A DNA stretch of 44,872 nt from an uncultured Bacteroidales bacterium. Its GTDB lineage: Bacteria > Bacteroidota > Bacteroidia > Bacteroidales > P3. A program made the position numbers and the translations under genes. The notes beneath the pieces are model-generated. The model ran no database searches and was not told the origin of the DNA. It saw only the letters and a list, made by a program, of their open reading frames with translations. This document shows, piece after piece, positions 1 to 8,871 of the stretch. Position 1 is the stretch's first letter, and each line of letters starts with the position of its first letter. The stretch covers positions 1 to 44,872 of the forward strand of contig CALUNB010000017.1 in assembly GCA_944321885.1 (NCBI GenBank). Reading direction: 5' to 3'.

Positions 1-380
1 CGGGCAAGATGCCCGAAAGCCTCACTTTCCCAATCAAAAACGGACTCGGCGTGTCTAATGACCGATTTGGGTTTATGTGCGGGCATATCTTTTTTGACGG
101 AGGCTTGCCGCGCTGCCGTACCGCTTTTCTATGGATTTCCATACAAAAAAAACATCGAAAACGCAATACCTGAAAGTTGGCATTTTTTTTATAAATTTGA
201 ATCTTTGATTGGAAAAGGTTTTCTTTTTTCTGTTGAATGCAAGGAAATGAAGCAAATGTTTGGTAGGATTCTCAAGTTTGGAGGCAACAGGCCCGATGTT
301 CTCCTGTTTTGTTTACTTCGGCAGCTGGTTTCCCGGCAGATAGTGTACGACAAGTTTTAAAATCATACAATATTATTACT
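1..380. other. AT-rich non-coding leader upstream of hydrogenase operon
   Basis: No convincing gene is seen here. Bases 1-15 form a small hairpin (CGGGC, 5-base loop, GCCCG) that may belong to the end of an upstream unit. The stretch from about 140 to 300 is much richer in A and T than the genes around it, as expected for a promoter and leader region. A TAnnTTTG-like octamer, TAAATTTG, lies at 192-199 and could be the -7 box of the hydrogenase operon, but it sits in AT-rich DNA and no matching -33 element is clear. The open frames across this stretch translate to sequence without recognisable features. Confidence 0.5.
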
Positions 381-2288
381 ATGAAAATTTTGACTGTCCA
401 GGATTTGGAACGGATCCGGAAAACAGCCAAGGAGGTGCTTGCCTTGCGGGAGGAAAGCAACCGTCATGTGGAGGCCCAGACCTGCGGTCTGGCCACTGGC
501 TGTCCCCACCTGCAAGTGCTCATTTGCGGAGGAACCGGGTGCAAGGCATCGTCCAGTGCCAAGATTGCCGAGAATTTCAAGAAGGAAATTGCCAAGCAGC
601 AAATCGGGGAAAAAATCGACATCGTGACGACCGGATGTTTCGGCTTCTGCGAGAAAGGCCCGATTGTGAAAATCATCCCTGACAACACCTTTTACATCCA
701 TGTCACGCCCGAAGACGTGCCGGAAATCGTGCAGGAACACTTGATCGGGGGCAGGAAGCTGGAAAGGCTCCTTTACCAGGATCCCGTTTCAGGACAGCAT
801 GTGAGCGATTCCAAACACATGGACTTTTACCGGAAGCAGATGCGTATCGCCTTGCGGAACTGCGGGTTCATCGATCCGGAAAACATCCATGAATACATAG
901 CCCGGGACGGTTACCAGGCTTTGGCCGACTGTCTGATGAAATACGGACGGGAAGAAGTCATCGACAAAATCAAACAGTCCGGTTTGCGGGGCCGGGGCGG
1001 TGGTGGTTTCCCCACGGGGCTCAAATGGGAGTTCACCGCCAAGCAGGAAGCCGATCAGAAATATGTGGTCTGCAATGCCGACGAAGGGGACCCGGGGGCG
1101 TTCATGGACCGTTCCATCATGGAAGGAGACCCGCATTCGGTCATTGAAGCCATGGCCATTTGCGGTTATGCGGTAGGAGCGAACAAGGGGCTGGTATATA
1201 TCCGTGCTGAATATCCCTTGGCCATCCAGCGCTTGCGGGTCGCTATCCAGCAAGCCACCGAAATGGGCATGTTGGGACCTTGCATCCTGGGTTCGGATTT
1301 CGGTTTCGAAATAGAAATACGTTACGGGGCCGGGGCTTTCGTCTGCGGGGAGGAAACGGCTTTGATCCATTCGATGGAAGGGAAACGTGGGGAACCCACG
1401 CTCAAACCTCCATTCCCGGCGGAGAGCGGTTACATGGGCAAGCCCACCAATGTGAACAATGTGGAAACCTTGGCCAATGTTCCCGTCATCTTGACCAAGG
1501 GGCCGGAATGGTTCGCTTCCATCGGAACGGAGAAATCCAAAGGTACCAAGGTGTTCGCTTTGGCCGGGAAAATCAATAACGTGGGCTTGATTGAAGTGCC
1601 GATGGGCACGACCTTGCGCGAGGTGATTTACGAAATCGGGGGCGGTATCAAGAACGGCAAGAAATTCAAGGCCGTGCAGACAGGGGGACCTTCGGGCGGA
1701 TGCTTGACCGAGAAGCACCTCGATACCCCGATTGATTTCGATAACCTTCTGGCAGCCGGTTCCATGATGGGTTCGGGCGGCATGATTGTGATGGACGAAG
1801 ACGATTGCATGGTGTCGGTGGCCCGTTTCTATTTGGATTTCACGGTGGAAGAATCCTGTGGCAAATGTACGCCCTGCCGTATCGGCAACAAACGGTTGTT
1901 GGAAACGCTCAACAAGATTACCGAAGGCAAGGGGACGGAAAAGGATTTGCAGCAATTGGCTGTTTTGGGTCGCCAAATCAAGGATACGGCTCTTTGCGGT
2001 TTGGGGCAGACTTCGCCCAACCCGGTTTTGTCCACCCTGGACAATTTCTATGACGAATATTTGGAACATGTGCGCGACCATACCTGCCGGGCTAAACAGT
2101 GCAAGGCTTTGCTGACCTACACGATTAACCCGGAAGTCTGCATCGGTTGTACGCTTTGCGCCCGCAACTGTCCGGCCGATGCCATCACCGGGTTCCCGAG
2201 GAAGCCGCATATCATCCTGCCGGAAAAGTGCATCAAGTGTGGCATGTGCATGGCCCGCTGCAAGTTCCACGCCATTTCGGTATGTTAA
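381..2288 (+). CDS. hydB: NADH-binding NuoF-like subunit of trimeric [FeFe] hydrogenase (HydB)
   Basis: Flavin- and NADH-binding subunit of a cytoplasmic, multimeric (group A3 type) [FeFe] hydrogenase that exchanges electrons between NADH, ferredoxin and H2. The 635-residue protein has an N-terminal thioredoxin-like [2Fe-2S] segment (CGGTGCKASSS near residue 48, second cysteine pair in TTGCFGFCEKGP), a NuoF core with the FMN/NADH loop GRGGGGFPTG near 203 and ADEGDPGAF, an SLBB region, the [4Fe-4S] motif ESCGKCTPC near 491, and a C-terminal two-cluster ferredoxin (CIGCTLCARNC near 587, CIKCGMCMARC near 617). This order is that of HydB in bifurcating hydrogenases. The ATG at 381 was chosen because the in-frame extension to 309 adds 24 residues unlike the family. 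It is the first gene of a three-gene operon; hydA follows within 40 bases. No hydE/F/G maturation genes are in the window. Confidence 0.95.
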   Translation: MKILTVQDLERIRKTAKEVLALREESNRHVEAQTCGLATGCPHLQVLICGGTGCKASSSAKIAENFKKEIAKQQIGEKIDIVTTGCFGFCEKGPIVKIIPDNTFYIHVTPEDVPEIVQEHLIGGRKLERLLYQDPVSGQHVSDSKHMDFYRKQMRIALRNCGFIDPENIHEYIARDGYQALADCLMKYGREEVIDKIKQSGLRGRGGGGFPTGLKWEFTAKQEADQKYVVCNADEGDPGAFMDRSIMEGDPHSVIEAMAICGYAVGANKGLVYIRAEYPLAIQRLRVAIQQATEMGMLGPCILGSDFGFEIEIRYGAGAFVCGEETALIHSMEGKRGEPTLKPPFPAESGYMGKPTNVNNVETLANVPVILTKGPEWFASIGTEKSKGTKVFALAGKINNVGLIEVPMGTTLREVIYEIGGGIKNGKKFKAVQTGGPSGGCLTEKHLDTPIDFDNLLAAGSMMGSGGMIVMDEDDCMVSVARFYLDFTVEESCGKCTPCRIGNKRLLETLNKITEGKGTEKDLQQLAVLGRQIKDTALCGLGQTSPNPVLSTLDNFYDEYLEHVRDHTCRAKQCKALLTYTINPEVCIGCTLCARNCPADAITGFPRKPHIILPEKCIKCGMCMARCKFHAISVC

Positions 2289-2324
2289 CCGGACAAGCCT
2301 TAGATGGATTTAACGAAAACAAAA

Positions 2325-4088
2325 ATGGAAAAGAAAGAAATAACACTTCAAATAGACCGTCATACCGTCCGCGTTCCGGAGGGTACCATGATTTTGGAAG
2401 CCGCCCGTCAGGTGGGAATCAACATTCCTACGCTTTGCCATATCAACCTGGAGGGGACCTGTATCAAGAGTACGCCCGCTTCCTGCCGTATCTGCGTGGT
2501 GGAAGTGGAGGGCCGCAAAAACCTCGCCCCGGCTTGCGCTACGCGCTGCACCGATGGTATGGTGGTCAAGACCAGTACTTTACGGGTTATGAACGCGCGC
2601 AAGGTCATTGCCGAATTGATTTTGTCCGATCATCCCAACGATTGCCTCACTTGCCCCAAGTCGGGCAATTGCGAGTTGCAAGCCTTGGCCTTGCGCTTCA
2701 ATGTGCGGGAAATGCCCTATTCGGGCGGGGAGTTATCCTTGCGCAAGAAGGAGGTGACCTCCTCGATTGTGCGTAATATGGACAAGTGCATTTTTTGCCG
2801 GCGTTGCGAAAGCGTCTGCAATGATGTGCAGACTGTGGGGGCCCTGGGGGCTGTGCGGCGGGGGTTCAATACCACGATCGCCCCGGCTTTCGACAAGAAG
2901 ATGAGCGAGAGTGAATGTACCTATTGCGGTCAGTGCGTGGCGGTTTGTCCGGTAGGGGCCTTGACCGAGCGCGATCACACCAACCGTTTGTTGGAAGATT
3001 TGGAAAACCCGGACAAGGTGGTTCTGGTCCAGACGGCTCCCGCCGTGCGTGTGGCCTTGGGCGAATCTTTCGGCATGGAACCGGGGTCTATCGTGACGGG
3101 CAAGATGGTTTCGGCCTTGAGGGAATTAGGTTTCGACTATGTGTTCGATACCGATTTCGCCGCCGACCTTACCATCATGGAAGAGGGGGCGGAGGTGCTG
3201 GACCGTCTGAGCCGTTTCCTGGACGGGGACAAGAGCGTGGCCCTGCCTATCCTGACTTCCTGCTGCCCGGCTTGGGTCAATTTCTTCGAGCATTATTTCC
3301 CCGATATGCTCAATATCCCTTCCACGGCGCGTTCGCCCCAGCAGATGTTCGGTTCGATTGCCAAGTCCTATTGGGCCGAAAAGATGAAAATCCCGCGTGA
3401 GAAATTGGTCGTGGTATCCATCATGCCTTGCCTGGCCAAGAAGTACGAGTGCGACCGGGAGGAATTCAAGGTGGACGGGAACCCGGATGTGGATTATTCG
3501 ATTTCGACCCGGGAATTGGCTACCTTGATCAAGCGGGCCAATATCGACTTTGCCAGCTTGCCTGATTCGGATTTCGACATGCCTTTGGGGGCTTCGACGG
3601 GGGCCGGGGTCATTTTCGGGACCACCGGCGGGGTCATGGAAGCCGCTTTGCGTTCGGTCTATGAAATTTACACGGGGAAGACTTTGGAGAAAATCGATTT
3701 TGAAAGTGTCAGGGGCATGGAGGGGTTCCGTAAGGCTTCCGTCGATTTGGGCGGTTTCGAACTCAAGGTGGGCATCGCCCATGGTCTGGGGAACGCCCGC
3801 AAGCTCTTGGAAGAAATCCGCCAGCAACGTTGCGAATACCATGTGATTGAGATTATGGCTTGCCCGGGCGGCTGTATCGGAGGAGGCGGACAGCCCTTGC
3901 ATCATGGCCATTCGAACGTGTTGCGGGCAAGGGCCGAGGCGCTTTACCGCGAGGATTCGGGCAAGGAAATCCGCAAATCGCACGAGAATCCGTACATACA
4001 GCAGCTGTACGAGGAGTATTTAGGTAAACCTTTGAGCGAGAAGGCGCATCATTTGCTGCATACGCATTATTTCAACAAGTCCTTGTAG
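2325..4088 (+). CDS. hydA: [FeFe] hydrogenase catalytic subunit (HydA)
   Basis: Catalytic subunit that makes or oxidises H2 at the H-cluster. In order: N-terminal plant-type [2Fe-2S] domain (CHINLEGTCIKSTPASCRIC), the His-Cys cluster (HPNDCLTCPKSGNC), two [4Fe-4S] clusters (CIFCRRCESVC, CTYCGQCVAVCP), then the three H-cluster signatures: TSCCPAW near residue 310, MPCLAKKYE near 367 and MACPGGCIGGGGQP near 511. A C-terminal small-subunit-like tail with NPYIQQLYEEYLGKP follows. All cluster ligands look intact. The ATG at 2325 begins just before the ferredoxin fold and follows an A-rich stretch; another in-frame ATG at 2304 would add 7 residues. The gene lies between hydB and hydC with short gaps, so the three are almost certainly one transcript. 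The domain layout matches group A3 trimeric NAD-dependent enzymes; whether it bifurcates electrons is inferred from that similarity. Confidence 0.95.
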   Translation: MEKKEITLQIDRHTVRVPEGTMILEAARQVGINIPTLCHINLEGTCIKSTPASCRICVVEVEGRKNLAPACATRCTDGMVVKTSTLRVMNARKVIAELILSDHPNDCLTCPKSGNCELQALALRFNVREMPYSGGELSLRKKEVTSSIVRNMDKCIFCRRCESVCNDVQTVGALGAVRRGFNTTIAPAFDKKMSESECTYCGQCVAVCPVGALTERDHTNRLLEDLENPDKVVLVQTAPAVRVALGESFGMEPGSIVTGKMVSALRELGFDYVFDTDFAADLTIMEEGAEVLDRLSRFLDGDKSVALPILTSCCPAWVNFFEHYFPDMLNIPSTARSPQQMFGSIAKSYWAEKMKIPREKLVVVSIMPCLAKKYECDREEFKVDGNPDVDYSISTRELATLIKRANIDFASLPDSDFDMPLGASTGAGVIFGTTGGVMEAALRSVYEIYTGKTLEKIDFESVRGMEGFRKASVDLGGFELKVGIAHGLGNARKLLEEIRQQRCEYHVIEIMACPGGCIGGGGQPLHHGHSNVLRARAEALYREDSGKEIRKSHENPYIQQLYEEYLGKPLSEKAHHLLHTHYFNKSL

Positions 4089-4119
4089 GCTTTATGTGGA
4101 ACCAGAAAAAAGAAAAATC

Positions 4120-4596
4120 ATGTCAGAAATAAAATTGGCTTGCGCCGTGGTGGAACAAGTCCAGGCCATTTGCGACAAGCATGGGAACGATCCGGGCGAA
4201 TTGATTAACATCTTGCATGAATGCCAGCATTTGCACGGGTATCTTCCCGAGGATATGCAACGGGTCATTGCCCGGAAATTGAATATCCCGGTCTCGAAAG
4301 TGTACGGGGTAGTCACGTTCTACACCTTTTTCACAATGACCCCGCGTGGGAAGTACCCGGTTTCGGTCTGCATGGGGACGGCTTGCTATGTGCGCGGTGC
4401 CGAAAAGCTTTTGGAAGAGTTCAAGCGGGTCTTGGGCATCGAGGTGGGTGAAACCACACCCGATGGCAAGTTTTCTTTGGACTGCCTGCGTTGCGTGGGG
4501 GCTTGCGGTCTGGCACCGGTGGTGATGATCGGGGATAAGGTGTACGGGCGTCTGATGCCGGTGGAGGTGAAGAAGATTATCGAGGAGCTCGAATAA
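4120..4596 (+). CDS. hydC: NuoE-like [2Fe-2S] subunit of [FeFe] hydrogenase (HydC)
   Basis: A 158-residue NuoE/24-kDa type protein with a thioredoxin-like [2Fe-2S] domain. It begins with a helical segment (VSKVYGVVTFYTFF) and then shows the four ligand cysteines in two pairs, CMGTACYVRG and CLRCVGACG, in the usual family spacing. In trimeric hydrogenases this subunit carries electrons with the NuoF-like subunit. It is the last gene of the operon, 31 bases after hydA, and is followed by a strong intrinsic terminator. The ATG at 4120 was chosen; an in-frame GTG at 4096 would add 8 lysine-rich residues and is less likely. The gene order NuoF-HydA-NuoE differs from complex I, where nuoE precedes nuoF. 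Confidence 0.93.
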   Translation: MSEIKLACAVVEQVQAICDKHGNDPGELINILHECQHLHGYLPEDMQRVIARKLNIPVSKVYGVVTFYTFFTMTPRGKYPVSVCMGTACYVRGAEKLLEEFKRVLGIEVGETTPDGKFSLDCLRCVGACGLAPVVMIGDKVYGRLMPVEVKKIIEELE

Positions 4597-4633
4597 TCAA
4601 GTTGAACCTTGGACCTTGGATTCCAAGATGTGG

Positions 4634-4674
4634 GCCGGAAGGAGCGGTGGAAGCCGTTTCCTTCCGGCTTTTTT
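4634..4674 (+). terminator. Intrinsic terminator after hydrogenase operon
   Basis: A perfect 10-bp stem, GCCGGAAGGA (4634-4643) with TCCTTCCGGC (4659-4668), is followed by six T residues (4669-4674). It lies 38 bases after the hydC stop and should end the hydrogenase transcript. Confidence 0.9.
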
Positions 4675-4685
4675 ATGTTTTCGGA

Positions 4686-5021
4686 TTATTTCCTTTTCGA
4701 AGAGGAGACCGTTTTTTTGAGCGCTTTGTTTTTGGGAACCGGTTCCCCGAAAAGGTCCCTTGCGCAGAACAGGTCCAGCTGGTTTTCAGCTTCCTTGGGC
4801 AAATCTTCCAGCTCCGACTGTTCGTAATACGCTTTCAAAGCCTTTTTCACCATGCGTTTGAAACCCGTTTTTTCATGACGGCACAGGCGTTCGTAACGTT
4901 GTTTCTCCTTGTCGGTGAGGGCGAACTCGAAACGGTGGAATTTACGTTGGGGCTTGTTCCTTGCCTGTTTTTTGTGGTCTTTCTTTTCCCCACGGACACG
5001 GGGGGGCCTTTCCAAGGGCAT
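4686..5021 (-). CDS. Small basic hypothetical protein
   Basis: A 111-residue protein of unknown function, rich in Lys and Arg at both ends. The central part (FALTDKEKQRYERLCR, then GFKRMVKKALKAYYEQ) looks like two amphipathic helices, and the C-terminal third is acidic and then basic again. This could be a nucleic-acid-binding or relaxase-accessory-like fold, but no family was recognised. It begins only 5 bases after the stop codon of the DUF4831 gene, so the two are probably co-transcribed. It ends close to the hydrogenase terminator and the two operons converge there. Its reality rests on compact spacing and sensible amino-acid composition. Confidence 0.6.
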   Translation of the reverse strand: MPLERPPRVRGEKKDHKKQARNKPQRKFHRFEFALTDKEKQRYERLCRHEKTGFKRMVKKALKAYYEQSELEDLPKEAENQLDLFCARDLFGEPVPKNKALKKTVSSSKRK

Positions 5022-5026
5022 GTCGT

Positions 5027-6370
5027 TTATTTTTTAGGCTTTTTGGCTTTCGGGTCGGGTTGGGGGAGTTCCTGGTAAAATTCCAGACCGCCGGTTTTGG
5101 CATCCAAGCGGAGGATGCAGGGTGTTCCGGGCAAGATTCCTGTCTGTCCCCATTGGGCGATGGGCAGGTCTTTGCGGCCCAAAGTTTCCCCGTTGTACTG
5201 TAGGCTGGCTTCGACTTTGAGCGGAATCCGGTAGTGGAATCCTTCTGGGGCCGGTTGGCCGGGTTCCTGCCGGATTGCGTGTGGACCTGTTTCCTGTTTT
5301 CCCGGGCGTGGCTCCTTTTCCGGGACGCCTATCGAGGGCAGGGGGTGGAGCCGGAGCACGAGCAGGTCTTCTTCAGATTCGAAGCTTGAAGCTTGTTCTT
5401 CCTTTTCCAAGAGTTCGAGGCCGGTTTCAGGACTGAAAAATCCAATATAATACGTTTCTTGTCCTTTTTGGGGCAGGATGCGTATTTCGTATTCGAGGAT
5501 TTCGGTGTGCCAGGTGCCGGTGAAGCATTCCAAAATCCGCTGTTTGGTTTCGTCCAATTTTTTGTACATGAATCTGATGGTACCCGCAGGATAAGCCACT
5601 TCTTGAAGCCCGGTCAAAAGGTCGTTTTGGTCGGCTTGGATTTGGAAAACCTTCTCGGCCATCTTGCGGGCTTGTTCGGCGGTGCTTCGTTCATCCATGA
5701 CCGGATAGAGTACCTTTTCGATGACAAGGGCGGTATCGGTCTGGAAATAAGACGTGGTGGTGTCGAACCTCCGGGTCACGTTCAAGTCGGCCACCGGGGC
5801 GAAACCTGTTTGCCAGTACCCGTTGGCCCGATTCGGAGCGGGAGCATAAGATGAAGGCCTTCCAGCTTTGTCCCCGGGGCTTCTGTCCAGGCGGGTTTGT
5901 CCTGGTTCATCTTGCGGGGGCTGGTTCCCTTTTGCTTCCGGGCCCCGGAACCGGGGGGCTAGGCCGGGTGTTTTTTCCATTTCGTGCAGGTTGACACCCC
6001 GCAGGATTCCATCGGGACTCAGCATCAGGGCTGGTACCGGATTCCCTGCCACGGAATAGGTTTGTTGGGGGTCGGGGAAGGACTCGGTCCGGAATTCGAC
6101 ATCCAGGATCCGATAGGACTCCTTGTCGTTCCGGATGGCGGGCAGTTTGAGCATCTGTTCCGCGTAATTGCTGTAGATTCCTCTTTTTTGTACGGTTTTT
6201 TCAAGGGTGATTTTGAGGCGGATGCCGTTTTGCGGCAAACAATAGCATATTCTTTGGACCGGTTTTACGTCTTGTCCGCTGCCGGCCGGACTTACCGTGT
6301 GTTGGGCCGGCACTTGGTTCAAGGAAGCAAGCAGGCAGGCCAAAGCCAAGAAAAGGTTCTTCTGTTTCAT
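5027..6370 (-). CDS. DUF4831 family exported protein
   Basis: A 447-residue exported protein. A signal peptide (MKQKNLFLALACLLASLNQVPAQ) is followed by a segment resembling the start of DUF4831 proteins (YCLPQNGIRLKITLEKT, then YSNYAEQMLKL), which are typical of Bacteroidota and have no known activity. The C-terminal part has the beta-rich pattern of the family, ending with a segment about an initial value and LRLDAKTGGLEFYQEL. Between residues about 135 and 185 is a proline-, glycine- and charge-rich stretch that looks like a disordered insertion. The ATG at 6370 was chosen because it starts exactly at the signal peptide; the frame remains open to 6421. A good Bacteroidota -7 box lies 50 bases upstream. 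The downstream small basic protein is likely in the same operon. Confidence 0.8.
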   Translation of the reverse strand: MKQKNLFLALACLLASLNQVPAQHTVSPAGSGQDVKPVQRICYCLPQNGIRLKITLEKTVQKRGIYSNYAEQMLKLPAIRNDKESYRILDVEFRTESFPDPQQTYSVAGNPVPALMLSPDGILRGVNLHEMEKTPGLAPRFRGPEAKGNQPPQDEPGQTRLDRSPGDKAGRPSSYAPAPNRANGYWQTGFAPVADLNVTRRFDTTTSYFQTDTALVIEKVLYPVMDERSTAEQARKMAEKVFQIQADQNDLLTGLQEVAYPAGTIRFMYKKLDETKQRILECFTGTWHTEILEYEIRILPQKGQETYYIGFFSPETGLELLEKEEQASSFESEEDLLVLRLHPLPSIGVPEKEPRPGKQETGPHAIRQEPGQPAPEGFHYRIPLKVEASLQYNGETLGRKDLPIAQWGQTGILPGTPCILRLDAKTGGLEFYQELPQPDPKAKKPKK

Positions 6371-6420
6371 GTAAGTTCGTTTTACCGGTGCCGGGAACGG
6401 ATGTCCGGCACTGCAAGTCA

Positions 6421-6428
6421 CAAATGTA
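6421..6428 (-). promoter_or_regulatory. Bacteroidota -7 box for DUF4831 gene
   Basis: Read on the minus strand this is TACATTTG, a perfect TAnnTTTG box, 50 bases before the ATG at 6370. A weak -33 candidate, GTTTAC, lies at 6448-6453 about 20 bases upstream. The remaining DNA to htpG (6454-6726) shows no gene and no clear htpG promoter. Confidence 0.55.
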
Positions 6429-6726
6429 CAAACATTCTTGATTTTCTGTAAACATGAAAAATTTGCATCGCATGGAAACCTTCTTTGGGCATGGTGCCGT
6501 CGTCATAGGCGGATTTTGCGGGCTGTCTTCAACCGGGCTGCGGAACGGGAGGGGGGCAAAAGATGATTTTTCGACAAAGAATCCTCGATAGGACACATTC
6601 TAGTGGATTCTCTTTAGGAAAGCTGACTTTTGGGCCAGCCTCGGGAAAAGGGAGCATGGCGGTCAAAATGACAGTTTACCCCTTTTGGCACGTAATTGGA
6701 TAAGGTGTTCCCAAAAACATCAAGCT

Positions 6727-8778
6727 ATGGCAAAAGGTAAAATTGGCGTTTCGACGCAAGATTTGTTTCCTATCATCAAGAAGTTCCTTTATTCGGACCA
6801 CGAGATATTCCTGCGGGAGTTGGTTTCCAACGCCGTGGATGCAACCCAGAAGTTGAAGACCTTGGCTTCCTCGGGCGTTTTCAAAGGCGAAACCGGGGAT
6901 TTGCGGATAACCGTCAAGGCTGACAAAAAGGCAGGAACCTTGACTATCACCGACCAAGGTATCGGGATGACGGCCGAAGAAGTGGAAAAATACATCAACC
7001 AGATTGCGTTTTCCGGGGCCGAGGAGTTCCTCAAGAAATACAAAGATGCCGGGAATGCCATTATCGGGCATTTCGGTCTGGGCTTCTATTCGGCTTTCAT
7101 GGTCAGCAGCAAGGTGGAAATTATCACCCGTTCCTATCAGGAGGGTGCCAAGGCCGTGCATTGGAGCTGCGAGGGTACCACCGACTATGAAATGGAAGAA
7201 ACCGAACGTGCCGGAAGGGGGACGGATGTCATCCTGCATTTGACCACCGAGGACCAAGAGTTCGCCGATGAGGAAAAGATACAATACCTCTTGAAAAAAT
7301 ATTGCCGTTTCCTGCCGGTGGAAATCGTTTGCGGCAAGGAAAAGGAATGGAAGGACGGCAAGTATGTGGATACGGACAAGGATTTGATTGTCAACGACAC
7401 CCATCCGGCTTGGACCCGTAAGCCGAGCGAACTGAAGGAAGAGGACTACCTGAGCTTTTACCACGACCTTTATCCGGCCGCGCCCGATCCCCTGTTCCAT
7501 ATCCATCTGAACGTGGACTATCCGTTCACGCTGACCGGTATCCTGTACTTCCCCAAGATTTCTTCCCGTCTGGAATTGCAGAAGAACAAGATCCAGCTCT
7601 ACTGCAACCAGGTGTACGTCACCGACACGGTGGAAGGCATCGTGCCCGAATACCTGACCTTGCTGCACGGGGTCATCGATTCGCCCGACATTCCTTTGAA
7701 CGTTTCGCGTTCCTACCTGCAAAGCGACCGCAATGTCAAGAAGATTTCGAACCACATCACCAAGAAAGTGGCCGACAGCTTGGTGGACCTGTTCAAGAAC
7801 AAGCGGGCGGATTTTGAAAGCAAGTGGGACGATTTGAAGATTTTTGTCCAATACGGCATCCTGACCGACGAGAAATTCGCCGAAAGGGCCATGGAGTTCT
7901 ATTTGTTCAAGAACACCGAGGGCAAGTATTTCAGCTTGGACGAGTACAAGAAGGTGATAACCGATTTGCAGACCGACAAGGACAAGAAGTTGGTGTTCCT
8001 TTATGCTTCCAAGGTGGACAGCGAATACAGCTATATCCAAGCCGCCAAGGCCAAGGGCTACGACGTGCTGGTCATGGACGGGGCTTTCGACACGCCTTTT
8101 GTCAACTACATGGAGCAGAAGAATCCCGATTTCCGCTTCACGCGGGTGGATTCGGATGTCATCGACAAGCTGATTCCCAAGGAGGAAGCCAGGATTGTAA
8201 GCCTGAGTCAGCAGGAACAGGACGATTTGCGGGGCATTTTCAATGCGCAGCTGCCCAAGGATGGCGGCATGTATATGGTTTCGTTCGAAGCCTTGGGTGA
8301 AGAGGCTGACCCGGTCCTGATTACACGTTCCGAGTTCATGCGTCGTATGAAAGACATGGCGGAAATCAATCCCGAAATGGGTTTTTACGGCAAGATGGGC
8401 GACCAGTTCAACTTGGTGGTCAATACCGACCACCGTATTGTGAAACATTTGCTGGAGGACGAAAAGTCCGTGTTGGGCTCCCGCATGCAACCGATTTTGG
8501 ACCAGAAGGCGGATTTGCAAAAGCAGAAGGACGATATCAACGCGCTCAACAAGGATGTGAAGCCTGAGGATGTGCCGGCTTCCGACAAGGACCGCATTGC
8601 GGATTTGGACCGGCAGTTGGCCGACCTTGGCAAGCAAGAGCGGGATATCCTGGCTGGTTACGGCTCGGAAAACAAGGTGGTCGGACAGCTTATCGACCTG
8701 GCTTTGCTCAGCAACGGCCTCTTGAAAGGGGAAGCCTTGCATAAATTCTTGCAACGCAGCGTGGACTTGATAAAATAA
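6727..8778 (+). CDS. htpG: Molecular chaperone HtpG (Hsp90)
   Basis: Cytosolic Hsp90-family ATP-dependent chaperone of 683 residues, the usual length in Bacteroidota. The GHKL ATPase domain is intact: FLRELVSNAVDA near residue 27 (catalytic Glu and Mg-binding Asn), DQGIGMT near 76, the lid and GHFGLGFYSAF near 114, and GRGTDVILHL near 160. The middle domain has the conserved arginine loop region (PLNVSRSYLQSD) and the C-terminal dimerisation domain follows, with an extra charged coiled segment (about 590-650). The ATG at 6727 matches the family N terminus (MAKGKIGVSTQDLFP); the in-frame TTG at 6685 does not. It stands alone: the flanking genes are on the other strand. No CIRCE element was found upstream. 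Confidence 0.97.
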   Translation: MAKGKIGVSTQDLFPIIKKFLYSDHEIFLRELVSNAVDATQKLKTLASSGVFKGETGDLRITVKADKKAGTLTITDQGIGMTAEEVEKYINQIAFSGAEEFLKKYKDAGNAIIGHFGLGFYSAFMVSSKVEIITRSYQEGAKAVHWSCEGTTDYEMEETERAGRGTDVILHLTTEDQEFADEEKIQYLLKKYCRFLPVEIVCGKEKEWKDGKYVDTDKDLIVNDTHPAWTRKPSELKEEDYLSFYHDLYPAAPDPLFHIHLNVDYPFTLTGILYFPKISSRLELQKNKIQLYCNQVYVTDTVEGIVPEYLTLLHGVIDSPDIPLNVSRSYLQSDRNVKKISNHITKKVADSLVDLFKNKRADFESKWDDLKIFVQYGILTDEKFAERAMEFYLFKNTEGKYFSLDEYKKVITDLQTDKDKKLVFLYASKVDSEYSYIQAAKAKGYDVLVMDGAFDTPFVNYMEQKNPDFRFTRVDSDVIDKLIPKEEARIVSLSQQEQDDLRGIFNAQLPKDGGMYMVSFEALGEEADPVLITRSEFMRRMKDMAEINPEMGFYGKMGDQFNLVVNTDHRIVKHLLEDEKSVLGSRMQPILDQKADLQKQKDDINALNKDVKPEDVPASDKDRIADLDRQLADLGKQERDILAGYGSENKVVGQLIDLALLSNGLLKGEALHKFLQRSVDLIK

Positions 8779-8800
8779 GATTTGATAAAATAAAGCGATG

Positions 8801-8841
8801 CCGTGTCAAGGGCAGGGGCATGACCTTTGTCCTTGGCACGG
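8801..8841 (-). terminator. Hairpin between htpG and ATPase gene, T-rich on minus side
   Basis: An 11-bp stem with one G-T pair (8801-8811 with 8831-8841) lies between the two convergent genes. On the minus strand it is followed by a T-rich run (CTTTATTTTATC), so it can end the ATPase transcript; it may also slow transcription from htpG. Confidence 0.6.
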
Positions 8842-8871
8842 ATTGTGATGGAAACAGTCTCCAAGGATTGG

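Noticed and set aside
192..199. TAAATTTG as definite promoter of the hydrogenase operon
   Set aside because: It lies in AT-rich DNA where such octamers are expected by chance, without a -33 partner; kept only as a possibility.
58..360. Possible 100-residue protein upstream of hydB
   Set aside because: AT-rich and without features; part of it overlaps the hydB leader. No promoter or spacing supports it.
6662..6672. Operator-like palindrome GTCAAAATGAC before htpG
   Set aside because: Short and not similar to the CIRCE element; could arise by chance.
6676..8754. Long minus-strand open frame opposite htpG
   Set aside because: Mirror of the htpG codon pattern; HtpG motifs on the plus strand are complete.
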